This document shows positions 63,916 to 64,000 of a stretch of 64,000 nucleotides of DNA, piece after piece (positions within the stretch are counted from its first letter, which is position 1; each line of letters begins with the position of its first letter). A program made the position numbers and the translations under genes. Source of the stretch: Ligustrum vulgare (taxonomy: Eukaryota; Streptophyta; Magnoliopsida; Lamiales; Oleaceae); NCBI GenBank assembly GCA_963555705.1, contig OY743169.1, positions 5,022,014 to 5,086,013 of the forward strand, given 5' to 3'. The notes below the pieces were generated by a model. It searched no databases. It had not been told where the DNA came from and saw only the letters and a program-made list of their open reading frames with translations.

Positions 63916-64000
63916 TCAATGCTGATTTGCCACAACCTCATTGTGTAAAACAGACTGGCAGACAGGATCTTTTGCAGTTATATTTTTGAGACTATAACGA
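63916..64000 (-). CDS. NABP-like protein, C-terminal end only, runs off the window
   Basis: The last 28 codons align in frame with the end of the virus-like gene at 30807-31358 (KDPVCQSVL is shared). The stop is a TGA two codons earlier than in element 1. The frame is open in this part, but the residues have diverged more than in LOG. The diagnostic basic and cysteine region is outside the window. Confidence 0.7.
   Translation of the reverse strand, partial: RYSLKNITAKDPVCQSVLHNEVVANQH

Larger units (their letters stand above)
60570..64000 (+). mobile_element. Interior of element 2 (partial), carrying LOG and NABP-like cargo
   Basis: From about 61840 to the window end the sequence is homologous, in reverse, to the element 1 interior from about 33190 down to 31250. 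The first 1.2 kb differs and has no gag-like protein; the 159-codon ORF at 60960-61439 is AT-rich and unrecognised. Both cargo genes are again antisense to the element. The 3' LTR and any pol lie outside the window. Confidence 0.85.

Overview
The window is nuclear DNA from a flowering plant, most likely a eudicot. It is AT-rich, genes are split by GT-AG introns, and most of the sequence is transposable elements nested inside one another. I cannot name the species.

Ordinary host genes are few. A GT-2-like trihelix factor gene (21781-23195, two exons) ends just before a decayed trihelix DNA-binding domain. A complete 11-exon PEX10 peroxin gene occupies 44194-50799. A broken MSL-type mechanosensitive channel gene (minus strand, 51735-54687) is split by a solo LTR.

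The main discovery is a Ty3/gypsy-type LTR retrotransposon family that carries cargo. Element 1 (27138-36623, minus strand) has two 3085-bp LTRs that are almost identical, a GTTGA target-site duplication, an initiator-tRNA-Met primer site and a purine tract next to what looks like the last codons of a gypsy polyprotein. No gag or pol is left. The 3.3-kb interior instead holds two intact ORFs antisense to the element: a protein resembling the cysteine-rich nucleic-acid-binding protein of betaflexiviruses (30807-31358), and an intronless LONELY GUY (LOG) cytokinin-activating enzyme (31688-32341). A second element of the same family, with a different 1837-bp LTR (58733-60569, plus strand), carries the same pair, again antisense (LOG at 62961-63614; the virus-like gene runs off the window). 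By hand count the two LOG copies differ at 13 of 654 bases, 11 silent and 2 replacing, with no indels, while the flanks have gained several indels. This points to purifying selection on a retrotransposon-borne cytokinin gene.

Layout: 1-8266 is a copia-like solo LTR split by a Helitron, then another Helitron end; 8267-15800 holds hAT and Tourist MITEs and repeats; 15835-19411 is a foldback MULE containing a Tourist-like and a hAT element; 21781-23470 is the trihelix gene and its remnant; 24825-37650 is a three-level nest (hAT-like element, solo LTR, element 1); 37652-43600 holds MITEs and a tandem duplication; 44194-50799 is PEX10 with a Helitron end in intron 7; 51735-54687 is the MSL pseudogene; 56135-58674 holds a foldback MULE and a hAT element; 58733 to the end is element 2.

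All three long LTR copies of the family keep a GC-rich stretch followed by a GTAAGT donor on the strand opposite to the retrotransposon. In element 1 that is the cargo strand, so antisense transcription from the LTR could express the virus-like/LOG pair.
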